NCBI GenBank assembly: GCA_000434835.1
Contig: FR881477.1
Coordinates: 1-20,911 of the forward strand
Length of the DNA stretch: 20,911 nucleotides
Direction of reading: 5' to 3'
From: Clostridium sp. CAG:594
Lineage (GTDB): Bacteria; Bacillota_I; Bacilli_A; RF39; UBA660
The notes beneath the pieces are model-generated. The model saw only the letters and a list, made by a program, of their open reading frames with translations, was not told where the DNA came from and made no database searches. Of this stretch, positions 6,759 through 14,642 are shown one piece after another. Position numbers and translations under genes: made by a program. Each line of letters begins with the position of its first letter. The first letter of the stretch is position 1.

Positions 6759-7252
6759 TGGTTTTTATGATAATATTTTTTATTATATCTGTTATATTAG
6801 AATCACTAGTATCTAACTTGATAGTTAATTTTATTCCTTTTTTTATACCTTGTTTTATAGTTGTTTTTGCTTCTTTAAAAATAAATAGAGACTATTTTTA
6901 TAAAACCCTTATAGTAGCGGGAATAATATATGATCTTATGTATACAAACCAAGTTATTTTAAATGCTTTATTATTTTGTTTTTATGGTTTTTTAGTAAGC
7001 CTTATACTTAAAACTTCCAAAAACTTTATGTTATGTTTTTTATCATATACTGTAATTTGCCTAATAAATGTTTTTGTAAATTCTATTATTCCTGTTATAC
7101 AAAATAATGTTACGATAAATAATATAGTTCATAAAATATCTTTTAGTATTCCCATAAATATCTCATATTTTGTTGTTGCATACTTATTATTTATTGGCAT
7201 AAATTGTCTAATTAGTAATAGAAAAAATAAAATGCGCATACCTATAAATTAG
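6755..7252 (+). CDS. mreD: Rod-shape-determining protein MreD
   Basis: Small polytopic membrane partner of MreC, 165 residues. The call rests on hydrophobicity (about five to six helices; residues such as GIIYDLMYTNQVILNALLF resemble MreD's GxxxD segment) and on location directly after mreC with a 4-base ATGA overlap. Sequence conservation in MreD is low, so context carries much of the weight. A second ATG at 6758 is also possible. In Bacillus minC and minD follow; here the next gene is spoIVFA-like, so both are missing. Confidence 0.82.
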   Translation: MMVFMIIFFIISVILESLVSNLIVNFIPFFIPCFIVVFASLKINRDYFYKTLIVAGIIYDLMYTNQVILNALLFCFYGFLVSLILKTSKNFMLCFLSYTVICLINVFVNSIIPVIQNNVTINNIVHKISFSIPINISYFVVAYLLFIGINCLISNRKNKMRIPIN

Positions 7253-7261
7253 GTGATTGGT

Positions 7262-7873
7262 ATGGATAATTCTTTTGATATGTATAATAAAAAATTAAAG
7301 AAAGAAAAAAAAGATGATGATAATAAAAGCACGTTATCAAAGTTTTTATTTACCATCTTAATTAAAAGTTTAATAGTTGTATTACTTTTTCTATCAAGCA
7401 TGATATTTATAAGACAAAATGATAAAAATAAAAAAATATTTAAAGAAAAAGTATATAATAACTCTCTTTCTTTCGCTAAAATTTATAATTTATATAGCAA
7501 ATATTTAGGAGACGCACTTCCTTTTAAAGACACTATTAAAGATGATACTAAAAAGGTATCTAATGAAAAAATTACATATTCTTCTATAAAAAAAGAAGGA
7601 GATGACTACTTACTTGTTGTGCCTAGTAATTATACTTTACAGTCTATTAAAAGTGGGATAGTAATAGAAGTTAAGAAAGATGATAAGTATAAAAACATAG
7701 TAAAAATTCAGGATAAGTCTGGTGTTAACATAACTTATAAAAACTTAAGCGAGGTAGAAGTTAAGCTATATGATTACGTGGAAAAAGGTGAAATATTAGG
7801 TAGTACATCGGATAAATTATATATAAATTTTGAAAAGGATGGTAAGTACTTATCTTATGAAAAGTATTTATAA
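7262..7873 (+). CDS. spoIVFA: SpoIVFA-like membrane protein with degenerate M23 domain
   Basis: Regulator of the protease SpoIVFB, located in the outer forespore membrane. The 203 residues have a charged cytoplasmic start, one membrane helix at about 33-55, and a C-terminal lysostaphin/M23-like fold (SGIVIEVKKDDKYKNIVKIQDKSG, then KLYDYVEKGEILG). The zinc-binding histidines of active M23 enzymes are absent: where they have LHFE-like sequence this has LYINFEKDG. SpoIVFA of Bacillus likewise has an inactive M23 domain. The ATG at 7262 follows AGGTGAT (7251-7257); a GTG at 7253 lies inside that site. It overlaps spoIVFB. SpoIIQ, another M23-like sporulation protein, is the alternative, but the gene order supports SpoIVFA. 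Confidence 0.75.
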   Translation: MDNSFDMYNKKLKKEKKDDDNKSTLSKFLFTILIKSLIVVLLFLSSMIFIRQNDKNKKIFKEKVYNNSLSFAKIYNLYSKYLGDALPFKDTIKDDTKKVSNEKITYSSIKKEGDDYLLVVPSNYTLQSIKSGIVIEVKKDDKYKNIVKIQDKSGVNITYKNLSEVEVKLYDYVEKGEILGSTSDKLYINFEKDGKYLSYEKYL

Positions 7874-8633
7874 AAAGATAAAACTATCTCCTTTTTTTCT
7901 GTTAATTATTTTTATTTCACTAATATCTGGTTTGTTTAAAGATGTTATTACATTATTTATGATAATAATTATTCACGAATTAGGACATATAATTTTATCA
8001 TACCTTTTTAAATGGAATATAAAAAGTGTAGAAATAGGCGTTTTTGGAGGGTTTATAACTTATGATGATGTTATTGATAAACCATTTATAGAAGAGATAA
8101 TAATTTCTTTAGGTGGCTTTTTAATGCAGGGATTAATTTTTTTAGTTACTTACATTTTAAGTAAAAATGGTCTGTTTTCCATTAAGGAAACCTCATTAAT
8201 AAACCGCTATAATTTATCTATTTTCTTATTTAACGTAATTCCGGTATATCCGCTTGATGGTTCTAAAATTTTACTTGTTATATTAAACATGTTTATTCCG
8301 TACAAAAAGTCTTTAAAGATATCGTGTTTTATATCTGTTTTACTTATTTTTTTAATTTTTTTAGTGCTGATTAGTCTTGATGTTAAAATTAATTCTAGTT
8401 ATATCATAATAGGACTTTTTATAATGGGAAAAGTAATAAGTTTAATTAAAGATATTCCTTATTTATTTAATAAGCTTTTATTTGAAAGGTATTTATATAA
8501 ACCAGTAAATTTTAAAATCACGTATGTTAATGGTTTAAATTTATCTAAGTTTAAAAGAAGAAGAAAGCATTATTTTATAAAGGATGGACACTTTATTTCT
8601 GAAATGAAAATTTTAAAAGAAAGATTTGACTAA
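7857..8633 (+). CDS. spoIVFB: Sporulation intramembrane protease SpoIVFB (M50)
   Basis: Site-2-type zinc metalloprotease that cuts pro-SigK in the mother cell. Starting at ATG 7857 (17-base overlap with spoIVFA) gives 258 residues. The zinc motif HELGH is at 40-44 within a membrane helix; the third ligand is D134 in NVIPVYPLDG (126-135); GG at 86-87 matches the conserved hairpin between helices. The last ~50 residues (after IKDIPYLFNKLLFERYLYKP) are a soluble tail, as in SpoIVFB, where a CBS-like domain would be expected; here it is short. Earlier in-frame starts at 7830 (TTG) and 7839 (ATG) exist but add nothing conserved. The substrate gene sigK lies 6.7 kb away in this window. Confidence 0.9.
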   Translation: MKSIYKKIKLSPFFLLIIFISLISGLFKDVITLFMIIIIHELGHIILSYLFKWNIKSVEIGVFGGFITYDDVIDKPFIEEIIISLGGFLMQGLIFLVTYILSKNGLFSIKETSLINRYNLSIFLFNVIPVYPLDGSKILLVILNMFIPYKKSLKISCFISVLLIFLIFLVLISLDVKINSSYIIIGLFIMGKVISLIKDIPYLFNKLLFERYLYKPVNFKITYVNGLNLSKFKRRRKHYFIKDGHFISEMKILKERFD

Positions 8634-8654
8634 TATATGTTTATATGGTAAAAT
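8626..8654 (+). promoter_or_regulatory. Sigma-A promoter of rplU operon
   Basis: TTGACT (8626-8631), 17 bases, TAAAAT (8649-8654). The -35 lies inside the last codons of spoIVFB, so the ribosomal genes can be made independently of the sporulation gene upstream. Confidence 0.8.
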
Positions 8655-8660
8655 TGTAAC

Positions 8661-8752
8661 GTTTGAATGAACTTCTTGTTCTTCAACCACACAGAAAAGG
8701 TTATAAACATGAAATATGTACCTTAATGGTGAGTCTAAGTTTTAAAGTAAGG
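8661..8752 (+). promoter_or_regulatory. L21 leader (ribosomal protein autoregulatory mRNA structure)
   Basis: The untranslated leader between promoter and rplU folds into two stems: TTGAA/TTCAA with GAAC/GTTC (8663-8686) and AAGGT/ACCTT with ACAT/ATGT (8697-8724). Position and layout fit the L21 leader known from Firmicutes, thought to let L21 control its own operon. The assignment to that family is by position and folding, not by a covariance search. Confidence 0.65.
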
Positions 8753-8762
8753 AGGCAAAAAT

Positions 8763-9062
8763 ATGAAAGCAGTTATCGAAACTGGTGGTAAACAATACCT
8801 AGTTGAAGAAGGTTCTGTAATCTACGTTGAAAAATTAGATTGCGAAGCTGGAAAAAAATACACTTTTGATAAAGTAGTTATGGCTGGTTCAAAAGTTGGT
8901 ACACCTTATGTTAATGGTGCTAGCGTAGAAGCTAAAGTTGAAAAACATGGTAAACAAAAAAAAGTTGTTATCTTTAAGTATTTACCAAAGAAAAGTTCTC
9001 ATAAGAAACAAGGTCATCGTCAACCATATACTAAGCTTACAATCACAAAAATTAATGCTTAA
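8763..9062 (+). CDS. rplU: 50S ribosomal protein L21
   Basis: Large-subunit protein that binds 23S rRNA. The 99 residues cover the entire family: MKAVIETGGKQYLVEEG start, GTPYVNGASVEAKVEKHGK middle, and the basic rRNA-binding tail KYLPKKSSHKKQGHRQPYTKLTI. A strong AGGAGG (8750-8755) precedes it. First gene of rplU-prp-rpmA, an order conserved across Firmicutes. Confidence 0.98.
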   Translation: MKAVIETGGKQYLVEEGSVIYVEKLDCEAGKKYTFDKVVMAGSKVGTPYVNGASVEAKVEKHGKQKKVVIFKYLPKKSSHKKQGHRQPYTKLTITKINA

Positions 9063-9079
9063 TTAGTTGGTGAGGAAAG

Positions 9080-9382
9080 ATGATTAAAATAAATGTAAAT
9101 TATGACGATAATTATGTATCTAAATTTAAGGTATCAGGTCACGCAGGTTATGATGTAAGTGGTAAGGATATCGTTTGTGCATCAGTATCAAGCCTTGTTA
9201 TATCAAGTATTAATCTTGCTTTAAGATTAAATGAAAAATCAGTTGTTGTAACACAAAAAGAAGGCTTAATAGATGCAAAAGTTCTAGTGCATGATAAAGT
9301 CATTAACGAGGTATTTCTAAACATGATTAATATGTTAGAAGAATTACAAAAAAGTTATAAAAACAATATAAAATTTATATAG
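9080..9382 (+). CDS. prp: Ribosomal-processing cysteine protease Prp
   Basis: Small cysteine protease that removes the N-terminal extension of ribosomal protein L27 in Firmicutes. The catalytic pair is visible: H21 in GHAGYD and C33 in GKDIVCASVS, spaced as in Staphylococcus aureus Prp (H22/C34). Length 100 is typical. Located between rplU and rpmA, as in most relatives, 17 and 15 bases from its neighbours. Its substrate is the next gene, whose extension is present (see rpmA). Confidence 0.93.
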   Translation: MIKINVNYDDNYVSKFKVSGHAGYDVSGKDIVCASVSSLVISSINLALRLNEKSVVVTQKEGLIDAKVLVHDKVINEVFLNMINMLEELQKSYKNNIKFI

Positions 9383-9397
9383 AATGGAGGCCCTACA

Positions 9398-9679
9398 ATG
9401 CTAAAGTTACAAATTCAATTATTTGCACACGTTAAGGCGCAAGGTTCAACCCATAACGGCCGTGATAGTGAAGGTAGAAGATTAGGTGCTAAAGCAGCTG
9501 ATGGTGAATTAATTAGTGCTGGTTCAATTATCTATCGTCAAAGAGGAACTAAGATTTATCCAGGCGTAAACGTTGGTATGGGTAAAGATCATACATTATT
9601 TGCAAAGATTACTGGATACGTTAGATATGAACGTAAAGGTAGAGATAAGAAACAAGTTAGTGTATATGAAACAAAGTAA
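9398..9679 (+). CDS. rpmA: 50S ribosomal protein L27 with cleavable N-terminal extension
   Basis: L27 reaches with its N-terminus to the peptidyl-transferase centre. The 93 residues start with MLKLQIQLFA, which matches the Firmicute extension (LNLQFFA-type) cut by Prp near F9-A10, followed by the conserved GSTHNGRDSEGRRLGAK and the GTKIYPGVNVGMGKDHTLFA core. Without processing the extension would obstruct the ribosome, so prp and rpmA go together functionally. Position 7 of the motif (QIQLF rather than NLQFF) is a mild variation. AATGGAGG precedes the ATG. Confidence 0.98.
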   Translation: MLKLQIQLFAHVKAQGSTHNGRDSEGRRLGAKAADGELISAGSIIYRQRGTKIYPGVNVGMGKDHTLFAKITGYVRYERKGRDKKQVSVYETK

Positions 9680-9704
9680 TATCATCTTTATGATGGTATT
9701 TTTT
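9679..9704 (+). terminator. Rho-independent terminator after rpmA
   Basis: ATATCATC (9679-9686) pairs with GATGGTAT (9692-9699; one G-T pair), loop of five, then a T-run. It overlaps the last base of the rpmA stop. Confidence 0.85.
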
Positions 9705-9741
9705 AATTTTATATGATAAAATTATTGCGAGGTGAATTTTT

Positions 9742-10380
9742 ATGCGTTATAACATAGTAAAGGATGCAGATGAAATATTAAAAAATAGTAAGTATTTAAT
9801 TAAGAATCCAAGTAATTATAAAAATAAATGGAAAACTGTATTTAACAACAATAATCCTATTTGTTTGGAATTAGGTATGGGTCGCGGTAGTTTTATTACT
9901 AATATGGCTATTTTAAATCCTAAGGTAAATTATATCGGTCTTGAAATAGATAAGTCTCAGACTGCAACTGCAATTAATAATATAGGAGGAAGAGTAATTC
10001 CTAACCTTAGAATCATTTGTGCAGATGCTAAGGATATTATTAATTTCTTTGGTAAGGAAATAGATACAATTTACTTAACTTTTTCAGAGCCATGGCCAAA
10101 GAAGCAGGATGCTAATAAGAGATTTACTAACATATCATACCTAAAGTTATATGACAGAATATTTAAGAAAAATAAACATATCATTTTAAAGACTGATAAT
10201 AAAATATTGTTTGCATCAGCACTTGAAAGTCTAAGTGATTACTGGTATGTGTTTGATAAGGTAAGCTTAGATCTACATAATGATGAAAGAAAAATAGATA
10301 ACGTTATGACTGATTTTGAAAAGCAATATTATAAGGAACATCGCGCTATATATTACGTTGATGCATCATTTAAAGGATAA
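9742..10380 (+). CDS. trmB: tRNA (guanine-N7-)-methyltransferase TrmB
   Basis: SAM-dependent enzyme that makes m7G at position 46 of tRNA. In 212 residues one sees the SAM-binding loop LELGMGRGSF, the acidic residues after strand 2 (IGLEID) and strand 3 (ICADAKD), and the family signature FSEPWPKKQDANKRFT (usually FSDPWPK-x-RH-x-KRR). The C-terminal DFEKQYYKEHRAIYYVDA is also typical. AGGTGAA precedes the ATG. In Bacillus the space between rpmA and obg holds spo0B; here it is filled by trmB and two unknown genes. Confidence 0.95.
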   Translation: MRYNIVKDADEILKNSKYLIKNPSNYKNKWKTVFNNNNPICLELGMGRGSFITNMAILNPKVNYIGLEIDKSQTATAINNIGGRVIPNLRIICADAKDIINFFGKEIDTIYLTFSEPWPKKQDANKRFTNISYLKLYDRIFKKNKHIILKTDNKILFASALESLSDYWYVFDKVSLDLHNDERKIDNVMTDFEKQYYKEHRAIYYVDASFKG

Positions 10381-10406
10381 AAGGTCCAAAAATAATGGAC
10401 TTTTTT
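10381..10406 (+). terminator. Rho-independent terminator after trmB
   Basis: AAGGTCCA, loop AAAATAA, TGGACTTTTTT: a stem of eight pairs including one G-T, directly after the stop codon. Confidence 0.85.
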
Positions 10407-10424
10407 AAATTAAAATTATATAAT
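10396..10424 (+). promoter_or_regulatory. Likely sigma-A promoter of the gene at 10452
   Basis: TGGACT (10396-10401), 17 bases, TATAAT (10419-10424; perfect -10). The -35 overlaps the right arm of the trmB terminator. Confidence 0.55.
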
Positions 10425-10451
10425 AGTCTAGCTTAAAGGAAGGGATTAATT

Positions 10452-10949
10452 ATGGATAAGAAAACTAAAAAAATAATTTGTGCTATTGGAATTGTAACTA
10501 TTATGACTGGAACTTTCGCAGCAATTACACCAACTGTTATTAAAAATGACGAACGATATACTGATGCAGATAGTTATTCTGATTATTATACTTATGACGA
10601 TATATCACCAGTTAATCAATTAACATTTAATGATGAGTTTAATAGACGTACATTTTATGTTCAAAAAAAAGATGATTCTACGATTTTATCTTTAAATAAA
10701 GAAGTTGAAGGATATAACCTTATTGGTATATATTCTTCTAAGAGTTCTTCAGATAAAGTTTTATACATCTTTAATAGCAATACTAAAAAAGTGATGGCAG
10801 TAGATTATGATTACTTAGAAGAACATAAGCTAGAAGATGGGGATAATGTTTATGTTATAACAGAAGATGCCCCAGAAAGTGTAAAAAAAGATGCTTTTAT
10901 TCCAGAATGTAGCATAGATGAAATTGGCTATACAAAAACTTTAAAATAA
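10452..10949 (+). CDS. Unknown secreted or membrane-anchored protein
   Basis: Not recognised. The 165 residues start with MDKKTKK and a hydrophobic stretch (about 8-30, IICAIGIVTIMTGTFAAITPTVI), a signal peptide or membrane anchor; no lipobox is evident. A Tyr/Asp-rich linker (YTDADSYSDYYTYDD) follows, then a mixed domain (FYVQKKDDSTILSLNKEVEGY...VLYIFNSNTKKVMAVDYDYLEEHKLEDGDNVYVI) likely outside the membrane. AAAGGAAGGG precedes the ATG, and the -10 upstream is perfect, so it is probably well expressed. It is 21 bases before the next unknown gene and may share its transcript. Confidence 0.75.
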   Translation: MDKKTKKIICAIGIVTIMTGTFAAITPTVIKNDERYTDADSYSDYYTYDDISPVNQLTFNDEFNRRTFYVQKKDDSTILSLNKEVEGYNLIGIYSSKSSSDKVLYIFNSNTKKVMAVDYDYLEEHKLEDGDNVYVITEDAPESVKKDAFIPECSIDEIGYTKTLK

Positions 10950-10970
10950 ATATAAGAAAGGAGTGGTATT

Positions 10971-11357
10971 ATGAGCTTAATTTTGACTTATGAAGGTGAA
11001 TTATATAAAGAACCAGATAATAGTTATATTAAAGATGATATCGAAATAATACCAAAATATAATTATAAAGATAAAGATATAAGTGAATTTAAATTTGGTG
11101 ATATAGTAAAGCTTGATACTGATGAAAAATTAATTTTTATTTGCGAAGCAAAAAGATTTGCTCATTTATGTAGTTTTGATGCTATAGATGAATTTAATGG
11201 TACGGTAAGAGTTCCTTTGGATATTATTGAAAAAAATGGAGAAATTTTAAGCGATTTCTATGCTAAAAAATTAATTTGTAACATAAAAGAAGCGCAAGCA
11301 AATAAAAAACATATAGCTAGAGAAATAAAAGCTAAAGTTAAAACTTTGGTTATGTAA
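10971..11357 (+). CDS. Unknown cytoplasmic protein
   Basis: Not recognised. A 128-residue protein without signal peptide or membrane helix. Its first half is rich in Tyr, Asp and Lys (LTYEGELYKEPDNSYIKDDIEIIPKYNYKDKDI), followed by a small beta-type core (FKFGDIVKLDTDEKLIFICEAKRFAHLCSFDAIDEF) and a basic helical tail (KEAQANKKHIAREIKAKVKTLVM) that could bind nucleic acid. AAAGGAGTGG is a strong binding site. It sits between an unknown secreted protein and obg; the position matches spo0B of Bacillus, but no His-phosphotransfer helix is visible, so I do not call it Spo0B. Confidence 0.72.
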   Translation: MSLILTYEGELYKEPDNSYIKDDIEIIPKYNYKDKDISEFKFGDIVKLDTDEKLIFICEAKRFAHLCSFDAIDEFNGTVRVPLDIIEKNGEILSDFYAKKLICNIKEAQANKKHIAREIKAKVKTLVM

Positions 11358-11375
11358 ATAAAATTATGTTATACT
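11346..11375 (+). promoter_or_regulatory. Possible promoter of obg
   Basis: TTGGTT (11346-11351), 18 bases, TATACT (11370-11375). The -10 matches 5 of 6, the -35 is weak. Confidence 0.35.
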
Positions 11376-11397
11376 AAATAGAGATGGGGTGATTAAT

Positions 11398-12666
11398 ATG
11401 TTCGTTGATGAGGTTATAATAAAGGTTAAAGCCGGTAATGGTGGTGATGGATGTACCGCTTTTAGAAGGGAAAAATACATTCCAGATGGTGGACCTTTTG
11501 GAGGTAATGGAGGACGTGGTGCAAACATTATCTTTGAAACTGATTTAGGTCTTAGAACGCTTCTTGATTTAAGATATCAAAAATTAATTAAGGCGCCTAA
11601 AGGAGCAAACGGAGAAGGTAAAAATAAAAACGGTAAAGGTGCATCTGACGTCATAATAAAAGTACCTTTAGGAACCACTGTTAAAGATATGGATACTGGT
11701 CTTATAATTGCGGATTTAACTAAGAAGGATGATAGCGTAATAGTAGCTAAAGGCGGAAGAGGCGGACGTGGTAACACAGCTTTTGCAACTGCTACTAACC
11801 CTGCTCCTAACTTTTCAGAACATGGTGAGCCTGGTGAAGAAAAAACTCTAAAGGTAGAGCTTAGATTACTTGCGGACGTTGGTTTTGTTGGAATGCCATC
11901 GGTTGGTAAATCTACTATTTTATCTAAAATTTCCGCATCAAAGCCTAAGATTGCGGCATATCATTTTACTACCTTAAATCCTAATTTAGGCGTTGTTAAA
12001 ACGATTGATGGAAGAACTTTTGTTGCGGCTGATTTACCTGGATTAATTAAGGGTGCTTCTTTAGGTGAAGGTCTTGGAGATAAGTTTTTAAAGCACATAC
12101 AAAGAACACGTGTTATAGCGCACATTATAGACATGTCTGGCCTTGAAGGAAGAGATCCTTTAGAAGATTATGAAACAATTAATAAAGAGCTTAAGGACTT
12201 TGATGAAAAACTTATTTTAAAGCCTCAAGTTGTAATAGCAAACAAGATGGATCTTGAAGGTGCAAAAGAAAATTTAGAAAGATTTAAAGAAAAGTATAAT
12301 GTGCCGGTATATGAGGTTAGCGCAATAACAAATAAAGGACTTGATAAGGTACTTGTTAAAATAGCAGATGAACTAGATAATATAAAAGAAGAGCCTTTAT
12401 TTTCCGATGAAGCGTTTGAATCTCACATATTATATAAGTTTAAGAAGGAACAACCATTTACTATTACAAGAGATAATGATATTTACGTTGTAAAGGGAAA
12501 AGAAATAGAAAAACTATTTCATATGACTAAGTTTACTGATGAAGGAGCCATTCGTTTTGCAAGAAAACTAAGAAAAATGGGAATAGATGATAAACTTCTA
12601 GAAATGGGAGCTAAGTACGGAGATAAGGTACAAATAGAAGATCTAATATTTGAATTTAAAGAGTAA
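11398..12666 (+). CDS. obg: GTPase Obg (CgtA), ribosome assembly and stress
   Basis: Essential GTPase of 50S subunit maturation, also linked to stress response and entry into sporulation in Bacillus. Domains in order over 422 residues: glycine-rich Obg fold (MFVDEVIIKVKAGNGGDG to ~160), GTPase domain (G1 GMPSVGKST, G2 region YHFTTLNPNLG, G3 DLPG, G4 NKMD, G5 VSAI), and a C-terminal OCT domain (from ~340 on: FTITRDNDIYVVKGKEIEKLF to the end). I chose the ATG at 11398, preceded by GGGGTGATTAAT; a GTG at 11389 is part of that site. It follows rplU-prp-rpmA at a distance, in the order found throughout Firmicutes. Confidence 0.97.
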   Translation: MFVDEVIIKVKAGNGGDGCTAFRREKYIPDGGPFGGNGGRGANIIFETDLGLRTLLDLRYQKLIKAPKGANGEGKNKNGKGASDVIIKVPLGTTVKDMDTGLIIADLTKKDDSVIVAKGGRGGRGNTAFATATNPAPNFSEHGEPGEEKTLKVELRLLADVGFVGMPSVGKSTILSKISASKPKIAAYHFTTLNPNLGVVKTIDGRTFVAADLPGLIKGASLGEGLGDKFLKHIQRTRVIAHIIDMSGLEGRDPLEDYETINKELKDFDEKLILKPQVVIANKMDLEGAKENLERFKEKYNVPVYEVSAITNKGLDKVLVKIADELDNIKEEPLFSDEAFESHILYKFKKEQPFTITRDNDIYVVKGKEIEKLFHMTKFTDEGAIRFARKLRKMGIDDKLLEMGAKYGDKVQIEDLIFEFKE

Positions 12667-12683
12667 TTATTTTACTCTTTTTT
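12658..12683 (+). terminator. Rho-independent terminator after obg
   Basis: AAAGAGTAA pairs with TTTACTCTTT across a short loop and runs into Ts. The stem includes the obg stop codon (TAA at 12664-12666). Confidence 0.8.
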
Positions 12684-12707
12684 CTTTACATTATGTTAAT
12701 AATAATC

Positions 12708-12736
12708 TTGCACTTTATACATATTTATTATAAAAT
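12708..12736 (+). promoter_or_regulatory. Sigma-A promoter of the WG-repeat/sortase operon
   Basis: TTGCAC (12708-12713), 17 bases, TAAAAT (12731-12736); both elements match well. The ATG lies 27 bases further on, with AAAGGAGG in between. Confidence 0.75.
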
Positions 12737-12762
12737 TATGGTATAGGTAAAGGAGGATTGTT

Positions 12763-14640
12763 ATGAAGAAAAAAGATGAAGAAATAGAAACTCTTGATTT
12801 TGAAGATAATAAGCCTTCTTTAGATGATACTGTTGAAATGCTTGATTTTGAAATGGATAAAAAAGTGTCTAATGAAATAGATGAAATGCTTGATTTTTTA
12901 GATGTTTCAACTAATGATAATAAAGAAAATGAAGAAAATGAAGTAAATGAATTAATTGAAAAAATAACAGAAGACAAAGAAAAAACGAAAATAGAGTTAG
13001 ATGCAGATAAAGAAAAATTAGAAGAATATAAACCATCTATTAAAGATTTTAATATAAAGAGTGCAAGGACAAGAAAATATGTTAAAAAAGGAATGCTATA
13101 CGTAATAATAGTAATGCTTTTAGGATTTGAGTTTTTCATAAATAAGACTGGTGATGCCCTAAATGATTTAGTTGTTTATGCAAGCGATAACGAACCTATT
13201 AAAATAGAACAAAATGCTAAATATGGATACATTGATTATACTGGAGATAAAATTGTTAATCCTAAGTATTTATATGGTGAAGACTTTATAAAAGGTTATG
13301 CTATTGTTAAAAACGGATCAGACCTCCCTTTAATAATTAATAAAGGAGGCAAGGAAGTTATAAAAGCAGGTGAGTATTTTTCTCTTTACCGTGCAAATTC
13401 TGATATAATAGCATCTAAGGTAACGAAAGATGGCCTTAAATATGGTATATTAAATTCTAATTTAAAAGAGAAAACACCTTTTAAGTATGATATTATTTCT
13501 TATAAAAACGGTGTTTATTCATATGTATTAGATAATGACGTGGGGTTAATAAATGAAGAAGGTAAAAAGATATATACATACAAATTAACCGACAGAGATG
13601 ATAAAGGAATAGATGTTACACCATCTAGTGTTACCAGTGATAATTATCAAAGATATGGAGTTGTAAAGGTTAATAAAACATCATTAATTGTTAATTTAAA
13701 AGATGGAAAAGTAATATCTTCTCCTACACTAAACGAAATTGTTCCAGAAGAAAATAACGTATTTTATGAAGTTATAGCAAGTGGTTCTAAAAGATATATG
13801 TACGTAGAAGATAATAAGATAATACTTGAATCAGAAACTTATAACAGCGTATCTATTCCATCTATAAAAACTGGCATATTAAAAGCAATTAATAACTCAT
13901 TTAAGTATGAGTATATTAGTACAAAAACGCAAAATGAAATAAAAAAAGACTTATCTGATAATAACTCGTTTTATGGGGATAATGTATTTATTTATACGGA
14001 TTACGACACAAGAAAAAGAACAAGTACAATAAATTTGGTAAGAAATGGTGAAGTTTATAAAACTATAACGAATGATTTTGAAGTATATAAACCTTATAAA
14101 AATGGCTTTGCAATAATTAAGTATAAAGACGGAACATACGGATATTTAAATGAAAATGGAGATCTTTTAAATGATACTCACTATGTAGAGGTAGGAGAGT
14201 TTGATTCTTATGGGGATGCGATTGCTAAAACAGAAAATGGTTATGGTGTAATAAATAAAGATGGTAAAACCATAATTAATTTTGAAAATAGTGAAATAAA
14301 GATGGCACAATCAAATGTAAAATTAAAATCTCTAGCTAACAGAAATAACGTGTTTTATGCAGTTAGAAAAGAAAGTGGATATAGGTTATATAATAACAAA
14401 GGTAAAAGGTTTAATAATACTATATATAATGATATTGCGTTCGATGAAAATTATCCTATACTAAAATTATCTACTGAAGAAAAGGATGCATTAATTACTA
14501 CAGAAGATAAGTATGAAATAGGGTTAACATCATTTAATACTGATTATGAAGCACATGAAAATTATATTATCATAAAAAATGAGTATTATAATTATAAGGG
14601 AAAGTTAATATATACTAAGGAAGAAAGCAAAGGTGATTAA
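12763..14640 (+). CDS. Membrane-anchored WG-repeat protein
   Basis: 625-residue protein, N-terminus inside. Residues 1-105 are very acidic and hold three copies of a short motif (ETLDFED, EMLDFEM, EMLDFLD), likely a docking site repeated for avidity. One membrane helix follows (about 110-127, GMLYVIIVMLLGFEFF). The outer part, from about 145, is built of WG (KWG-type) beta-repeats: KYGYIDYTGDKIVNPKY, KYGILNSNLKEKTPFKYD, VGLINEEGKKIY, TYGYLNENGDLLNDTHY, GYGVINKDGKTIINF. I count at least five, some degenerate. WG repeats are thought to mediate protein or carbohydrate binding; the function of this protein is not known. It starts an operon with a small membrane protein and a sortase. Confidence 0.85.
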   Translation: MKKKDEEIETLDFEDNKPSLDDTVEMLDFEMDKKVSNEIDEMLDFLDVSTNDNKENEENEVNELIEKITEDKEKTKIELDADKEKLEEYKPSIKDFNIKSARTRKYVKKGMLYVIIVMLLGFEFFINKTGDALNDLVVYASDNEPIKIEQNAKYGYIDYTGDKIVNPKYLYGEDFIKGYAIVKNGSDLPLIINKGGKEVIKAGEYFSLYRANSDIIASKVTKDGLKYGILNSNLKEKTPFKYDIISYKNGVYSYVLDNDVGLINEEGKKIYTYKLTDRDDKGIDVTPSSVTSDNYQRYGVVKVNKTSLIVNLKDGKVISSPTLNEIVPEENNVFYEVIASGSKRYMYVEDNKIILESETYNSVSIPSIKTGILKAINNSFKYEYISTKTQNEIKKDLSDNNSFYGDNVFIYTDYDTRKRTSTINLVRNGEVYKTITNDFEVYKPYKNGFAIIKYKDGTYGYLNENGDLLNDTHYVEVGEFDSYGDAIAKTENGYGVINKDGKTIINFENSEIKMAQSNVKLKSLANRNNVFYAVRKESGYRLYNNKGKRFNNTIYNDIAFDENYPILKLSTEEKDALITTEDKYEIGLTSFNTDYEAHENYIIIKNEYYNYKGKLIYTKEESKGD

Positions 14641-14642
14641 AA

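Noticed and set aside
10971..11357. Spo0B phosphotransferase
   Set aside because: Position fits, but no His-containing four-helix region is visible in the protein.
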